A DNA stretch of 13,706 bases from NCBI GenBank assembly GCA_947383875.1, contig CANDEX010000043.1, forward strand, positions 1 through 13,706, given 5' to 3'. The notes under the pieces were generated by a model that saw only the letters and a program-made list of their open reading frames with translations, was not told the DNA's origin and did no database searches. Positions 6,134-13,651 of this stretch are shown here, piece by piece (position 1 is the first letter of the stretch; every line of letters begins with the position of its first letter). A program made the position numbers and the translations under genes. This DNA comes from an uncultured Azospirillum sp. GTDB taxonomy: Bacteria > Pseudomonadota > Alphaproteobacteria > RF32 > CAG-239.

Positions 6134-6204
6134 GGCGTCTCTGTTGAGAAACACGGTTTGTCGGTAAAAAGGCAATTCAGGATAGCACGAATTGTCTTTT
6201 TTTT
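6134..6204 (+). ncRNA. Candidate short RNA 3, about 70 nt (weak)
   Basis: If the promoter at 6099-6128 is real, transcription would run from about 6134 to the terminator at 6166-6204. The RNA would have a small TCTC/GAGA hairpin near its 5' end. The same hairpin could simply be the end of the opposing cation-transporter operon, so an independent RNA is only a possibility. Confidence 0.3.
6166..6204. terminator. Bidirectional terminator between the RNA cluster and the minus-strand operon
   Basis: GGCAATTC (6171-6178) pairs with GAATTGTC (6189-6196), including one G-U. Five A flank it on the left and eight T on the right, giving a T tail on both strands. It probably ends the murQ-to-CDF operon on the minus strand as well as any short plus-strand RNA. 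Confidence 0.7.
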
Positions 6205-6441
6205 ATAGGTTAGCGGATATGGTTTATTATTGAGTTATTAGTTTATAGTTAGAAACAAGTTCTGTTTTATGACAGGAATTTGTACGTGGTTGTTTCCGAT
6301 GTTACTTTGTGAGCATTGAATAAGGAATTGTGAAATTCTTTAAGGAAACAATTAATTGTCTTTAGCCATGACAATCGGTTTGTGAGAATCGATTTGTTTT
6401 ACCGGGGTAAATTCAGAAATGAATTAGCCCCGGTTTTTTTT
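6205..6441 (+). ncRNA. Candidate structured RNA 4 (transcription start unclear)
   Basis: No protein gene is visible, but this stretch has several helices. GAAACAA (6252-6258) pairs with TTGTTTC (6290-6296) and encloses TTCTGT/ACAGGA (6260-6277). AAGGAATT/AATTCTTT with a GUGA loop lies near 6322-6341, ATTGTC/GACAAT near 6355-6376, and AATCGGTT/AATCGATT near 6373-6394. It ends at a plus-strand terminator (6401-6440). A possible -10 TATAGT (6244-6249) lacks a good -35. It may equally be the 3' UTR of the opposing CDF gene, so the RNA call is tentative. Confidence 0.3.
6401..6440 (+). terminator. Plus-strand terminator overlapping the 3' end of the CDF gene
   Basis: ACCGGGG (6401-6407) pairs with CCCCGGT (6428-6434), extended inward by TAAATTC/GAATTA, and is followed by T 6434-6441. 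No T tail exists on the minus strand, so it acts on plus-strand transcripts arriving from the RNA cluster. It contains the stop codon and last codons of the convergent CDF gene. Confidence 0.75.
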
Positions 6442-7368
6442 CTTGTTTTTTAGAATAATCTGATCAAGACGTTCTTCTTTGATGCCGGCAGGATCTTGGT
6501 GTATGATAATCTGTGCGTTGGGATATGCTTCAAGAATTTCATCTTCAACCATGTCTGTCAAATCATGCGCATCATAAAGTGATAAATTTCCATCAAGCTC
6601 CAAATGAAATTCGAACATATATGTTCCGCCTAAGTCTCGTGTGCGTAAATCATGTATTCCTTTGGCAAAAGGGGTGTTGCGGACAATGCGGATGATATTT
6701 GTGCGAATGTCGTCTCCCAGCTCCTCATCCATCAAGAGGCTGACAGCACCGCGTGCCAGGTGGTAAGCGTTTATCAATAAATAGGAGGAAATAATGAAAG
6801 CCGTTGCCGTATCAAACCAGTTGATGTCAAAATATTTGACAACCAGTAAGCTGAGAATGATGGAGGCATTGGTCATCATATCTACGGTATAATGAGCACT
6901 GTCGGCCGCAATTGCTTGGGATTGGGTGCGTCTGGTTACATACTTTTGAAAAAGAATGAGCGCGATGGTGGCTACTAAGCTGATTGACATAATCAGGATA
7001 CCTGTGTCGGTTTGTTCCAGAGGTTTGGGAGAGAGTAATCGACTGAAACCATCATACATAACGAATATGCCTGAACCGGCAATAAAGGCTGATTGAATTA
7101 AGGCACTCAGAGCTTCTGCTTTGCCGTAACCGTAGCGGTGGTTGTCGCTGGCGGGTTTAGAAGAATATTTAACCGCGATATAAGTGACGGAGGAGGCGAA
7201 AATATCAGCCAGACTGTCAATCATGGAAGATAAAACAGCCAGAGAACCGGTGTATAATGCCCCAAAGGTTTTTAGCAGGCTTAAACTGATTGCCGTGGTG
7301 ATGCTGGCGATAGTTGCCACGCGTTTTAAGCGGTTAATCTGCGTTTGGTTTAACGGCTGCAAGGTCAT
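6424..7368 (-). CDS. Cation diffusion facilitator (CDF) family metal exporter, FieF/YiiP-like
   Basis: This 314-residue protein has the CDF layout of six membrane segments (about 15-210) and a C-terminal cytoplasmic metallochaperone-like domain (215-300). The transport site is intact: Asp51 and Asp55 (SMIDSLAD) and His159 and Asp163 (ADSAHYTVD), equivalent to YiiP D45, D49, H153 and D157. The secondary site B is eroded: the YiiP NHSFGHG-type segment reads NHRYGYG, with Tyr81 for a His and Ser74 for an Asp. Proton-coupled export of Zn, Fe, Mn or another divalent metal is expected; the substrate cannot be told. Its start lies 35 nt inside the preceding Gld-fusion gene, with GGAG about 10 nt upstream, implying translational coupling. 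Its last codons (Lys-rich) are the antisense of a plus-strand terminator's T run. Confidence 0.9.
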   Translation of the reverse strand: MTLQPLNQTQINRLKRVATIASITTAISLSLLKTFGALYTGSLAVLSSMIDSLADIFASSVTYIAVKYSSKPASDNHRYGYGKAEALSALIQSAFIAGSGIFVMYDGFSRLLSPKPLEQTDTGILIMSISLVATIALILFQKYVTRRTQSQAIAADSAHYTVDMMTNASIILSLLVVKYFDINWFDTATAFIISSYLLINAYHLARGAVSLLMDEELGDDIRTNIIRIVRNTPFAKGIHDLRTRDLGGTYMFEFHLELDGNLSLYDAHDLTDMVEDEILEAYPNAQIIIHQDPAGIKEERLDQIILKNKKKNRG

Positions 7369-10300
7369 CTTTTATTTTCTCCATGCTGTCGGCTGGGATT
7401 TCATAAAATCGCGATTTAGCATAAGAGGCAAAAAATTGCAAATGCTTTCCTTGGTTTATGCCGTCAAATTGATAGCGGAGACTGTATTTGTTCTTATTTT
7501 TAAAGAACTGCAGAGTGACGGTGTCGTTGTTTTCCGTTTGAATATTCAGTGACAGATATGGGGCTGCGGATGACGGATTTTCATTGGCAGGGGACAATGG
7601 GGTATTTAACATATCTCGTACCAGCAGTGTTAATTGTTCGGCGGTTTTAAGCGGTTCTGCGGCAGCTATGCGCCCGAAACGCAGATTCCAAAGTGTGTTA
7701 TAAGTCCAATCACGCCAATCGGCAGACAAATCGATGAAGTCAGCCTCAATCAGCCAAACTTGGAACTGGTCGGGGAATTTGAGGTATGCGCCGCGGCCGC
7801 CGCGGCCAATGTCGATATTGAACTTTCCGATTTCAAAAGCGGTTATGTTTTTTCCGTCGGTATTGCTTAGACGTATTTCAATTGTTTCTGAGTTTTGTAC
7901 GGCCAGGGGTGTCAAACCAAAATTGGACAGGTGTTGAGGATCTGCCGTGCGTTTTTCATAAAATCTGGCTTCCAGCAGTGTATTTAAAAAACGGCGGATG
8001 CGTTCCTGATATACCGGGAATTCCGGATGTTCTTTCAGGTGCCAAATGCCTTCAGATTGCGCAAAAGTCAGGTTGCCGTGACGAGATGTCAGCGCGATTT
8101 CTTTTATGTCATTAATTTTCTGAGATAAGTCAGGAAAGACAAGTTTATCTTCATAGGTGTTGATAGGTGTTTGGTTGTTAATCCAGACAGATAATATGCC
8201 GACACCTAAAAAAGCCAAACTCCAAAATGCCAGTTTAATCAGTTGCCGATTAGAAGAAAATTTTATCGGAGTAATCATTTGTTTCCGACGAATCCAGGGC
8301 AGGCGGCCAAACAGGATAATCAATAGAATTCCGGGCAGAAGTCCGATGTTAATTAATTTTATTTTCAGGTCAATGTCGTGAATGTTATCGTTCAGTCGGA
8401 GACGGATATCTGCCAGTTCGCGACGCAAGGTGTTCAACTGTTGGCGGTAGTTGGCGATAACAGCCAGTTCATCGGCAGAGAATACGTCGCGCCCTTCGAA
8501 GTCTTTTTTGTTCCACACTTCAGACAGTTTGTCTTTGGTTTGGTTTATTTTATTCAGGATTTCGGCTTCTTTGATTTTGAATTGCAGTTGGTTGTTGCGG
8601 CGCATTTTTTCGATATCGGTGAAACGGCGATCAGCGAAAGTTTTTCCCCGTAAATCGCTTAAATCAGTTGAACCGCTCAGACTTTCCAAAGCGTTCATGA
8701 TGAAGTTGCCGTTGTCTAGAATCGGAATGGTATAACGGCGGTCTAAGATGGAGGCAGATCGCGTCCAAAACGAATCATAAACAAAGTCGGTATCGGCAAC
8801 CGCAATAACCGTAAACGGATGTTCCGGATTGTTGCTGATAATTTTAGCCGCAATGACCTTATCTTGTTTATCCGGTTTGAACCATCGCAGAATATCTGCC
8901 GGATTTACACCGCGGCGAACGACATCTGCCGGCATTAATGCGGAGTTTTCGCTGGCTTTAATTAAAGGGATGAAGCTGACGGCATTGCTCGAATCCGGCC
9001 GCAGAATTGAGGCGGAAGCAAAAAGCATACTTTTAAGTTTAGCTGTTTCGGGCTGACTGCGGTTTAAGTTATCCCCTTTAGGTGAAAACTGGATAATATC
9101 CTGCGTAAAATTGGGGTTGTTTTTGTAGTCAGAGGTTGCATCTACTGTGATGGAATTGTCTAAATCAGCAATAACGGCTTCCGGATAGTAATTGAAGTGC
9201 CATAAGCGGCTTAGTTCTTCTAAATCTGAGGGAATGTATTTGTTGTTGACCGGAAGGTAAAGGCGTGGTGCTTCGGCGGTGGTATCCAATAACACTAATG
9301 TGTTTCCGCCACGGTTGGTGTAATCTGTGATGCTTTCAATCAGTTCCGGTTTCAACTTGTAAGGGTGAAGCAATATTAATACCTTAATGTCTGAAGTGAA
9401 ATCTTCGGCAGTGTGGATTTCTTTCAGAGTGTAAAGTTCTTCAATCTGGTTGATAATTTCCCATTTGGGAGTGATGCTGTTTCCGGTTTGAGAGGTGTTG
9501 CTTTCAAAGACAGGTAATCCTGAGATGATGCCGACGACAGGTTTGGTATGAGAAAGCTCAAAAATTTTGGTGGTTAAATCCTGTTCCAAAAATTCTTGCC
9601 GTTCTAAAGGAAACATCGGGATTGTTCTGCTGTTTCCGGTTTCGTCGGTTATGGTCAGTCCTAAGAAGCCGTTTTGGTTGATGTCTATCAGCGGAATAGG
9701 CTGTAGACCGGCAGCCAGTGCCTGATCTTCATGATTGTCAAGCAGTTTCGGATAGTAAGTGGCATAAGTGAATTTACCGTCGGAAAGACGGTTGTATTGG
9801 CGCAGCAGGATGTGCAGTTTGTCTGCCAGCAGTCTTATTTCGGGATTGCGTTGTCCAAGTGTCGGTGTGTAATAAAGTTTAGCGGTAACCGGGTAGGGGA
9901 GGTTTTTTAGAATCTGTTCGGTTACCGGAGACAGAGTATAAATTTTTTCGGAAGTGAAGTCGTATTGTATGTCTCTCAGGTTGGTGTTTGCCGTTAAATT
10001 AAGACCGGCAAATCCACAGAGCAATAATAAAAACGCCAAAACATAACTAAGCCGGGAGGTTGATTTCAGCCAAGTGGAGGTTCCTGTGGTTTTGAAGTTT
10101 ATAATCAGGATGGTTGTCAGATTGAACAGAATAATCAACGTTCCGAAAAACAATAAATCTCTGGCTTCCAGAAGGCCGTGAATCAGACTGTCAAAATGGG
10201 TGAGAAAGCTGAAAGAGGCTATCATTTCTATTATTGCCAGAGGGGCAAAACTACGGAAAAAAGACAAAACAAATTCCAAGCCGCTGAGAAAAAACAACAA

Positions 10301-10813
10301 ATTGACAAGAACGGATAAAACCAGAGCAATTACCTGATTTTTTGTCAGAGCAGACATTGTTTGAGAAATAGCCAGCATACATCCCGCCAGCAGGAAACTT
10401 CCTAAATAACTCCCGAAGATGACGCTGTTGTCAGGGCTTCCCAACCAGTTGACCGTTATCCAGAACGGAAAAGTCAGCAGCAGAGCCAGTCCGCAAAACA
10501 GCCAGGCAGCCAGAAATTTTCCCCATACATAGGAGGTTACGGATACCGGCAGGGTCAGAATTTGGACAATGGTGTGGTGACGATATTCCTCCGCCCATAA
10601 ACGCATGGCAATTCCCGGAATGAAAATAAGGTATATCCATGGTTGAAAAGCAAACATGGGTGATAAATCGGCTTGTCCCCGATTAAAAAAATTACCAAAG
10701 TAAATGGCGTAGCTGCTGTTTAACAGCAGAAAGGTTACCAAGTACACATAGGCTAGGGGGGAAATGAAATAGCGATAAAGTTCGTTTTTGGTGATAATCC
10801 AGATTTTATTCAT
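7334..10813 (-). CDS. Three-part fusion: ABC-2 permease (GldF-like) + GldG-type domain + DUF4340
   Basis: This 1159-residue protein joins three modules that are usually separate. Residues 1-240 are a six-helix ABC-2 permease like GldF/NosY (KNELYRYFISPLAYVY start, LWAEEYRHHTIVQIL loop). A membrane helix (about 258-275) leads to the periplasmic GldG/ABC_transp_aux domain (LRDIQYDFTSEKIYTLSP, 282-299, to about 720). A charged helical stretch (735-815) and a further helix (825-842) follow. After another helix (865-880), a DUF4340 domain runs to the end. It should form the membrane and periplasmic part of an exporter driven by the adjacent ATPase; the cargo is unknown. The ATG at 10813 has GGAG 7 nt upstream, whereas an in-frame TTG at 10819 lies too close to it. 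It overlaps the ATPase gene by 8 nt. Positions follow numbering from the TTG, two higher than from the ATG. Confidence 0.88.
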   Translation of the reverse strand: MNKIWIITKNELYRYFISPLAYVYLVTFLLLNSSYAIYFGNFFNRGQADLSPMFAFQPWIYLIFIPGIAMRLWAEEYRHHTIVQILTLPVSVTSYVWGKFLAAWLFCGLALLLTFPFWITVNWLGSPDNSVIFGSYLGSFLLAGCMLAISQTMSALTKNQVIALVLSVLVNLLFFLSGLEFVLSFFRSFAPLAIIEMIASFSFLTHFDSLIHGLLEARDLLFFGTLIILFNLTTILIINFKTTGTSTWLKSTSRLSYVLAFLLLLCGFAGLNLTANTNLRDIQYDFTSEKIYTLSPVTEQILKNLPYPVTAKLYYTPTLGQRNPEIRLLADKLHILLRQYNRLSDGKFTYATYYPKLLDNHEDQALAAGLQPIPLIDINQNGFLGLTITDETGNSRTIPMFPLERQEFLEQDLTTKIFELSHTKPVVGIISGLPVFESNTSQTGNSITPKWEIINQIEELYTLKEIHTAEDFTSDIKVLILLHPYKLKPELIESITDYTNRGGNTLVLLDTTAEAPRLYLPVNNKYIPSDLEELSRLWHFNYYPEAVIADLDNSITVDATSDYKNNPNFTQDIIQFSPKGDNLNRSQPETAKLKSMLFASASILRPDSSNAVSFIPLIKASENSALMPADVVRRGVNPADILRWFKPDKQDKVIAAKIISNNPEHPFTVIAVADTDFVYDSFWTRSASILDRRYTIPILDNGNFIMNALESLSGSTDLSDLRGKTFADRRFTDIEKMRRNNQLQFKIKEAEILNKINQTKDKLSEVWNKKDFEGRDVFSADELAVIANYRQQLNTLRRELADIRLRLNDNIHDIDLKIKLINIGLLPGILLIILFGRLPWIRRKQMITPIKFSSNRQLIKLAFWSLAFLGVGILSVWINNQTPINTYEDKLVFPDLSQKINDIKEIALTSRHGNLTFAQSEGIWHLKEHPEFPVYQERIRRFLNTLLEARFYEKRTADPQHLSNFGLTPLAVQNSETIEIRLSNTDGKNITAFEIGKFNIDIGRGGRGAYLKFPDQFQVWLIEADFIDLSADWRDWTYNTLWNLRFGRIAAAEPLKTAEQLTLLVRDMLNTPLSPANENPSSAAPYLSLNIQTENNDTVTLQFFKNKNKYSLRYQFDGINQGKHLQFFASYAKSRFYEIPADSMEKIKDDLAAVKPNAD

Positions 10814-11543
10814 GTCCAATCTCCGCCGCAGTCAGTTTTTTGAATGCTTCAGCCAAGGTTTTGCAGTTTGTTTGTTTAAGGATTTTGTTTAAGCTGCCAT
10901 CAGCTTTAATTTGGCCTCGGTTAATAAGAATAATGCGATTACAGATGGTTTCCGCCTCGTCAAGCAAATGAGTGGAAATCAGGATGGTTTTCTGTTTTCC
11001 TAATTCGGTAATTTGTTGGCGGATATGGTCTTTTTGGTTGGGGTCAAGACCATCAGTCGGCTCATCCAGCAAGAGAATCGGCGGATTACTTAAAATGCTT
11101 TGAGCAAAACCGACACGACGACGATAGCCTTTGGACAGGGTTTCAATTTTTTGTGATAATACGTTATTTATTTGAGCCAGTTCGCAGACTTCTTTTAGGC
11201 GTTGTTCTTTTTCTTTACCCTGTAAGCCGCGTAAGTCGGCAATATAATTGATAAAAGCGGAGACGCTGATATCCGGATACAAAGGAGAACCTTCCGGCAG
11301 AAAACCGATGTTTTGTTTGGTGAATAAGCCGTTGTCGGTTATTTTGCAGCCTAAGACGGAAATGATACCCGATGTTGGGGCGAGAAAACCGGTAATCATG
11401 TTCATTAAGGTGGATTTTCCGGCACCGTTGGGTCCCAACAAGGCAATGATTTCTCCTTGGTGCGCAGAAAAAGAGACGTCGTTTATGGCGCGCAGATTAT
11501 TGAAATCTTTTACCAAATGTTCGATTTTTAATGTTTCCGTCAA
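10806..11543 (-). CDS. ABC transporter ATPase, GldA-type
   Basis: This 245-residue nucleotide-binding protein has all the ABC motifs: Walker A GPNGAGKST (37-45), a signature of LSKGY type (136-140), Walker B ILLLDE (156-161), D-loop GLD and switch His192 (ISTH). LPEG appears in place of the usual Gln-loop, as in GldA-like and related ABC-2 exporter ATPases. It would power the permease encoded immediately downstream, which its stop codon overlaps (ATGAATAA). The start codon is TTG at 11543, supported by AGGAG with 7-nt spacing; no closer ATG fits the family's N-terminus. In Bacteroidota GldA serves gliding motility, but similar systems occur in non-gliding bacteria, so motility should not be assumed. 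Confidence 0.92.
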   Translation of the reverse strand: MTETLKIEHLVKDFNNLRAINDVSFSAHQGEIIALLGPNGAGKSTLMNMITGFLAPTSGIISVLGCKITDNGLFTKQNIGFLPEGSPLYPDISVSAFINYIADLRGLQGKEKEQRLKEVCELAQINNVLSQKIETLSKGYRRRVGFAQSILSNPPILLLDEPTDGLDPNQKDHIRQQITELGKQKTILISTHLLDEAETICNRIILINRGQIKADGSLNKILKQTNCKTLAEAFKKLTAAEIGHE

Positions 11544-11575
11544 GATTTTTCTCCTGAACTTATGTCGTCTATTTT

Positions 11576-12340
11576 TTAGGCCTTGCTGATTTCATACAGA
11601 GCAATGGCGGCTGCCGTTGATACATTTAAGCTTTCCACTTTTTCAGAAATCGGCAGGCGAACCGTTATATCGCAGGCTTCTTCGACCAAACGACGCATTC
11701 CTTTGCCTTCGCTGCCCATAATGATAGCTGTTTTGCCGCCTTTTTTTAATTTATCTATGGTGGTTTGGGCATAGCCGTCCATGCCGATGGTCCAAAAGCC
11801 AGCAGTTTTTAGTTGTTCAATTGCTCTGGAAAGGTTTGTTACGCGGCATATGGGCAAGTGTTCAATCATGCCGGCAGATGCTTTGGCCATGGCTCCGGTT
11901 TCCGCTGGAGAGTTTTTATCCTGCATAATTAGAGCCAAAGTGTTGAATGCTACACAAGAGCGGATAATGGCACCGATGTTTTGCGGATCTGTTACTTGAT
12001 CAAGAATGAGAATATGGCAATCAGGATGTTCGTCGGCCATAATGCAAATGTCTTCCAATGTGTAGTCTTCCAGCTCTTTAACATACGCAGCCAGTCCTTG
12101 GTGGACGGCTTCTCTGGGTAAAACTCTGTCGATTTCCTTGCGGTCAACAACGGTAATTATGCCAGTCCCGCGTTGGTGTTTTGCGCAGAGCGTGCGGATG
12201 TCTTCTGCGGTTTCGGCTGTGCAAATAATTTTGTTGATTTGTCTGCGGGGATTGATTATTGCGGCGGTCACCGGGTGGCGGCCGTAAAGAATCGCAGCGT
12301 TATTTGAGGGAGATGAATTGTTTTTGTGAAATTTGGGCAT
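11576..12340 (-). CDS. rlmB: 23S rRNA (guanosine-2'-O)-methyltransferase, RlmB/TrmH (SpoU) family
   Basis: This 254-residue SpoU-class enzyme of the trefoil-knot type transfers a methyl group from AdoMet to a ribose 2'-OH, by family G2251 of 23S rRNA. The substrate-binding N-terminal domain begins after a short polar leader (LYGRHPVTAAI, 18-28). The three SpoU motifs follow: DQVTDPQNIGAIIRS (motif 1), IMGSEGKGMRRLVEEACD (motif 2) and RLPISEKVESLNVSTAAAIALYE split across motif 3, with the Asn-Val-Ser typical of active members. The gene starts 8 nt after murQ, with an AGGAT ribosome site inside the murQ stop region, and ends 32 bp before the ABC ATPase. Assignment to RlmB rather than another TrmH paralogue is likely but rests on similarity of motifs. 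Confidence 0.9.
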   Translation of the reverse strand: MPKFHKNNSSPSNNAAILYGRHPVTAAIINPRRQINKIICTAETAEDIRTLCAKHQRGTGIITVVDRKEIDRVLPREAVHQGLAAYVKELEDYTLEDICIMADEHPDCHILILDQVTDPQNIGAIIRSCVAFNTLALIMQDKNSPAETGAMAKASAGMIEHLPICRVTNLSRAIEQLKTAGFWTIGMDGYAQTTIDKLKKGGKTAIIMGSEGKGMRRLVEEACDITVRLPISEKVESLNVSTAAAIALYEISKA

Positions 12341-12348
12341 AGTGTTTT

Positions 12349-13236
12349 TTATCCTATAATTTTGCGTAACAAACCGTTTGCTTGTTTGAGAGCCTTTTCA
12401 GCTTGATTTTTGGTGCAATTTTTGATGGCCATGACACAAGCGGTTTTAACATTGTTTCCTGAAGCAGAAAGATATTGTTCGGCTTCTTCTTGTGCGATTT
12501 TGGCAATATCGCGGACAATACGAATGCCGCGATCAACCAACTTGGCATTAAGCATTTGCACGTCAATCATGTAGTTATGGTAAACTTTACCAAAACGAAT
12601 CATGGCTCCGGTGGAAAGCATATTCAGAACCATTTTTTGTGCGGTACCTGCTTTCATTCGAGAGGAACCGGTAATCGGTTCCGGCCCGACTATTGGATTA
12701 ATGAATATGTCTGAAAGTGTTTTGGCCTTGGCTTCCGGATTGCAGCAAATGCTTATTGTGTGCGCGCCGCGGCGTTTGGCTTCTTCTAAAACGGTCAGCA
12801 GATATTGCGGGTTACCTGAAGATGAAACAGCAACAACAACATCTTTGTTGTCAGGAGCAAATAGAGCTATGTCTTGCATGGCGAGAGAGCTGCTGTCTTC
12901 GGCATTTTCTACCGAATGGCGCAGAGCTTCGTCACCGCCGGCGATAAAGCCGTTGACCATATTCGGTGTCACTCCGAAAGTTGGAGGACATTCCGATGCG
13001 TCCAATACCCCCAGCCGTCCGCTGGTGCCGGCACCAAAATATCCCAGTCGTCCTCCTTTTTGAAAACTTTGAGCGATTAATTCTATGCTTTGGGCTATTT
13101 CCGGCAGAACTTTTTCAATTGCCAGAGCTACTTTTTTGTCTTCGTTGTTCAATGTTTGGGCAATTTGGGTCGAATCCATCAAATCTATTTCTTTTGTTGC
13201 GGGATTGGATGTTTCTGTCAGTGCCAGATTAACCAT
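12349..13236 (-). CDS. murQ: N-acetylmuramic acid 6-phosphate etherase
   Basis: This 295-residue SIS-domain enzyme cleaves the D-lactyl ether of MurNAc-6-phosphate to give GlcNAc-6-phosphate and D-lactate, a cytoplasmic step of peptidoglycan recycling. The glycine-rich sugar-phosphate site GYFGAGTSGRLG (65-76) is intact. So are the catalytic acids Glu82 (DASECPPT) and Glu113 (RHSVENAED), equivalent to E83 and E114 in E. coli. The phosphosugar motif SSSGNP and the ITGSSRMKAGTAQK segment are also present. The length is normal. The ATG at 13236 is preceded by GGAG at 6 nt. It is the first gene of the minus-strand operon; no other recycling gene is in view, so the MurNAc-6-phosphate source (for example AnmK) must be elsewhere. 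Confidence 0.95.
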   Translation of the reverse strand: MVNLALTETSNPATKEIDLMDSTQIAQTLNNEDKKVALAIEKVLPEIAQSIELIAQSFQKGGRLGYFGAGTSGRLGVLDASECPPTFGVTPNMVNGFIAGGDEALRHSVENAEDSSSLAMQDIALFAPDNKDVVVAVSSSGNPQYLLTVLEEAKRRGAHTISICCNPEAKAKTLSDIFINPIVGPEPITGSSRMKAGTAQKMVLNMLSTGAMIRFGKVYHNYMIDVQMLNAKLVDRGIRIVRDIAKIAQEEAEQYLSASGNNVKTACVMAIKNCTKNQAEKALKQANGLLRKIIG

Positions 13237-13309
13237 TGTTTTCTCCGAATTTTTTGTTTGTTTGTTTTATAATAATGCGGATAAGTTAATAAATATGTAA
13301 AAAAAAGGG

Positions 13310-13338
13310 TTGACAAGAGCGTAAAAATACGATTATTT
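13310..13338 (+). promoter_or_regulatory. Probable promoter of the tRNA-tuf unit
   Basis: A perfect -35 TTGACA (13310-13315) is followed by a poorer -10, GATTAT (13331-13336, spacing 15) or TTATTT (13333-13338, spacing 17). It gives a leader of about 50 nt before tRNA-Tyr. The same box read backwards (TTGTCA, complement of 13311-13316) could act as the -35 for murQ on the minus strand. Confidence 0.45.
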
Positions 13339-13395
13339 GCGTGGTAGTGAATTAAAAAAAGGATGGTAAATCCTCAGCCCTGTTCACAGAATAAT

Positions 13396-13481
13396 GGAGG
13401 GGTGGCAGAGCGGTCAAATGCAACGGACTGTAAATCCGTCGACTTCGGTCTACGAAAGTTCAAATCTTTCCCCCTCCACCA
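13396..13481 (+). tRNA. tRNA-Tyr (GUA)
   Basis: This is an 86-nt tRNA with a long variable arm. Acceptor GGAGGGG (13396-13402) pairs with CCCCTCC (13471-13477). The anticodon stem CGGA/TCCG holds the loop CTGTAAA with anticodon GTA. The T arm is GAAAG-TTCAAAT-CTTTC, and CCA is encoded. It is the first gene of the tRNA-tuf unit. Confidence 0.97.
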
Positions 13482-13523
13482 TTTGTTTTAAATGACAGGG
13501 GCTCTCGAGAAGAGGCTATTTAA

Positions 13524-13597
13524 GCGGGTGTAGCTCAATGGTAGAGCAGAAGCCTTCCAAGCTTATGACGGGGGTTCGATTCCCCTCACCCGCTCCA
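13524..13597 (+). tRNA. tRNA-Gly (UCC)
   Basis: This is a 74-nt tRNA. Acceptor GCGGGTG pairs with CACCCGC, the anticodon loop CTTCCAA gives TCC, and the T loop is TTCGATT. CCA is encoded. It lies 42 nt after tRNA-Tyr and 54 nt before tuf, presumably cotranscribed, as in many proteobacterial tRNA-tuf clusters. Confidence 0.97.
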
Positions 13598-13651
13598 AAT
13601 TTTCCCTTCTCCAGAAATACTCTAACAACGTAAATATTTAGGATTTTTAAC

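Noticed and set aside
10814..10819. TTG start for the Gld fusion
   Set aside because: It lies almost on top of the GGAG ribosome site; the ATG two codons later has correct 7-nt spacing.
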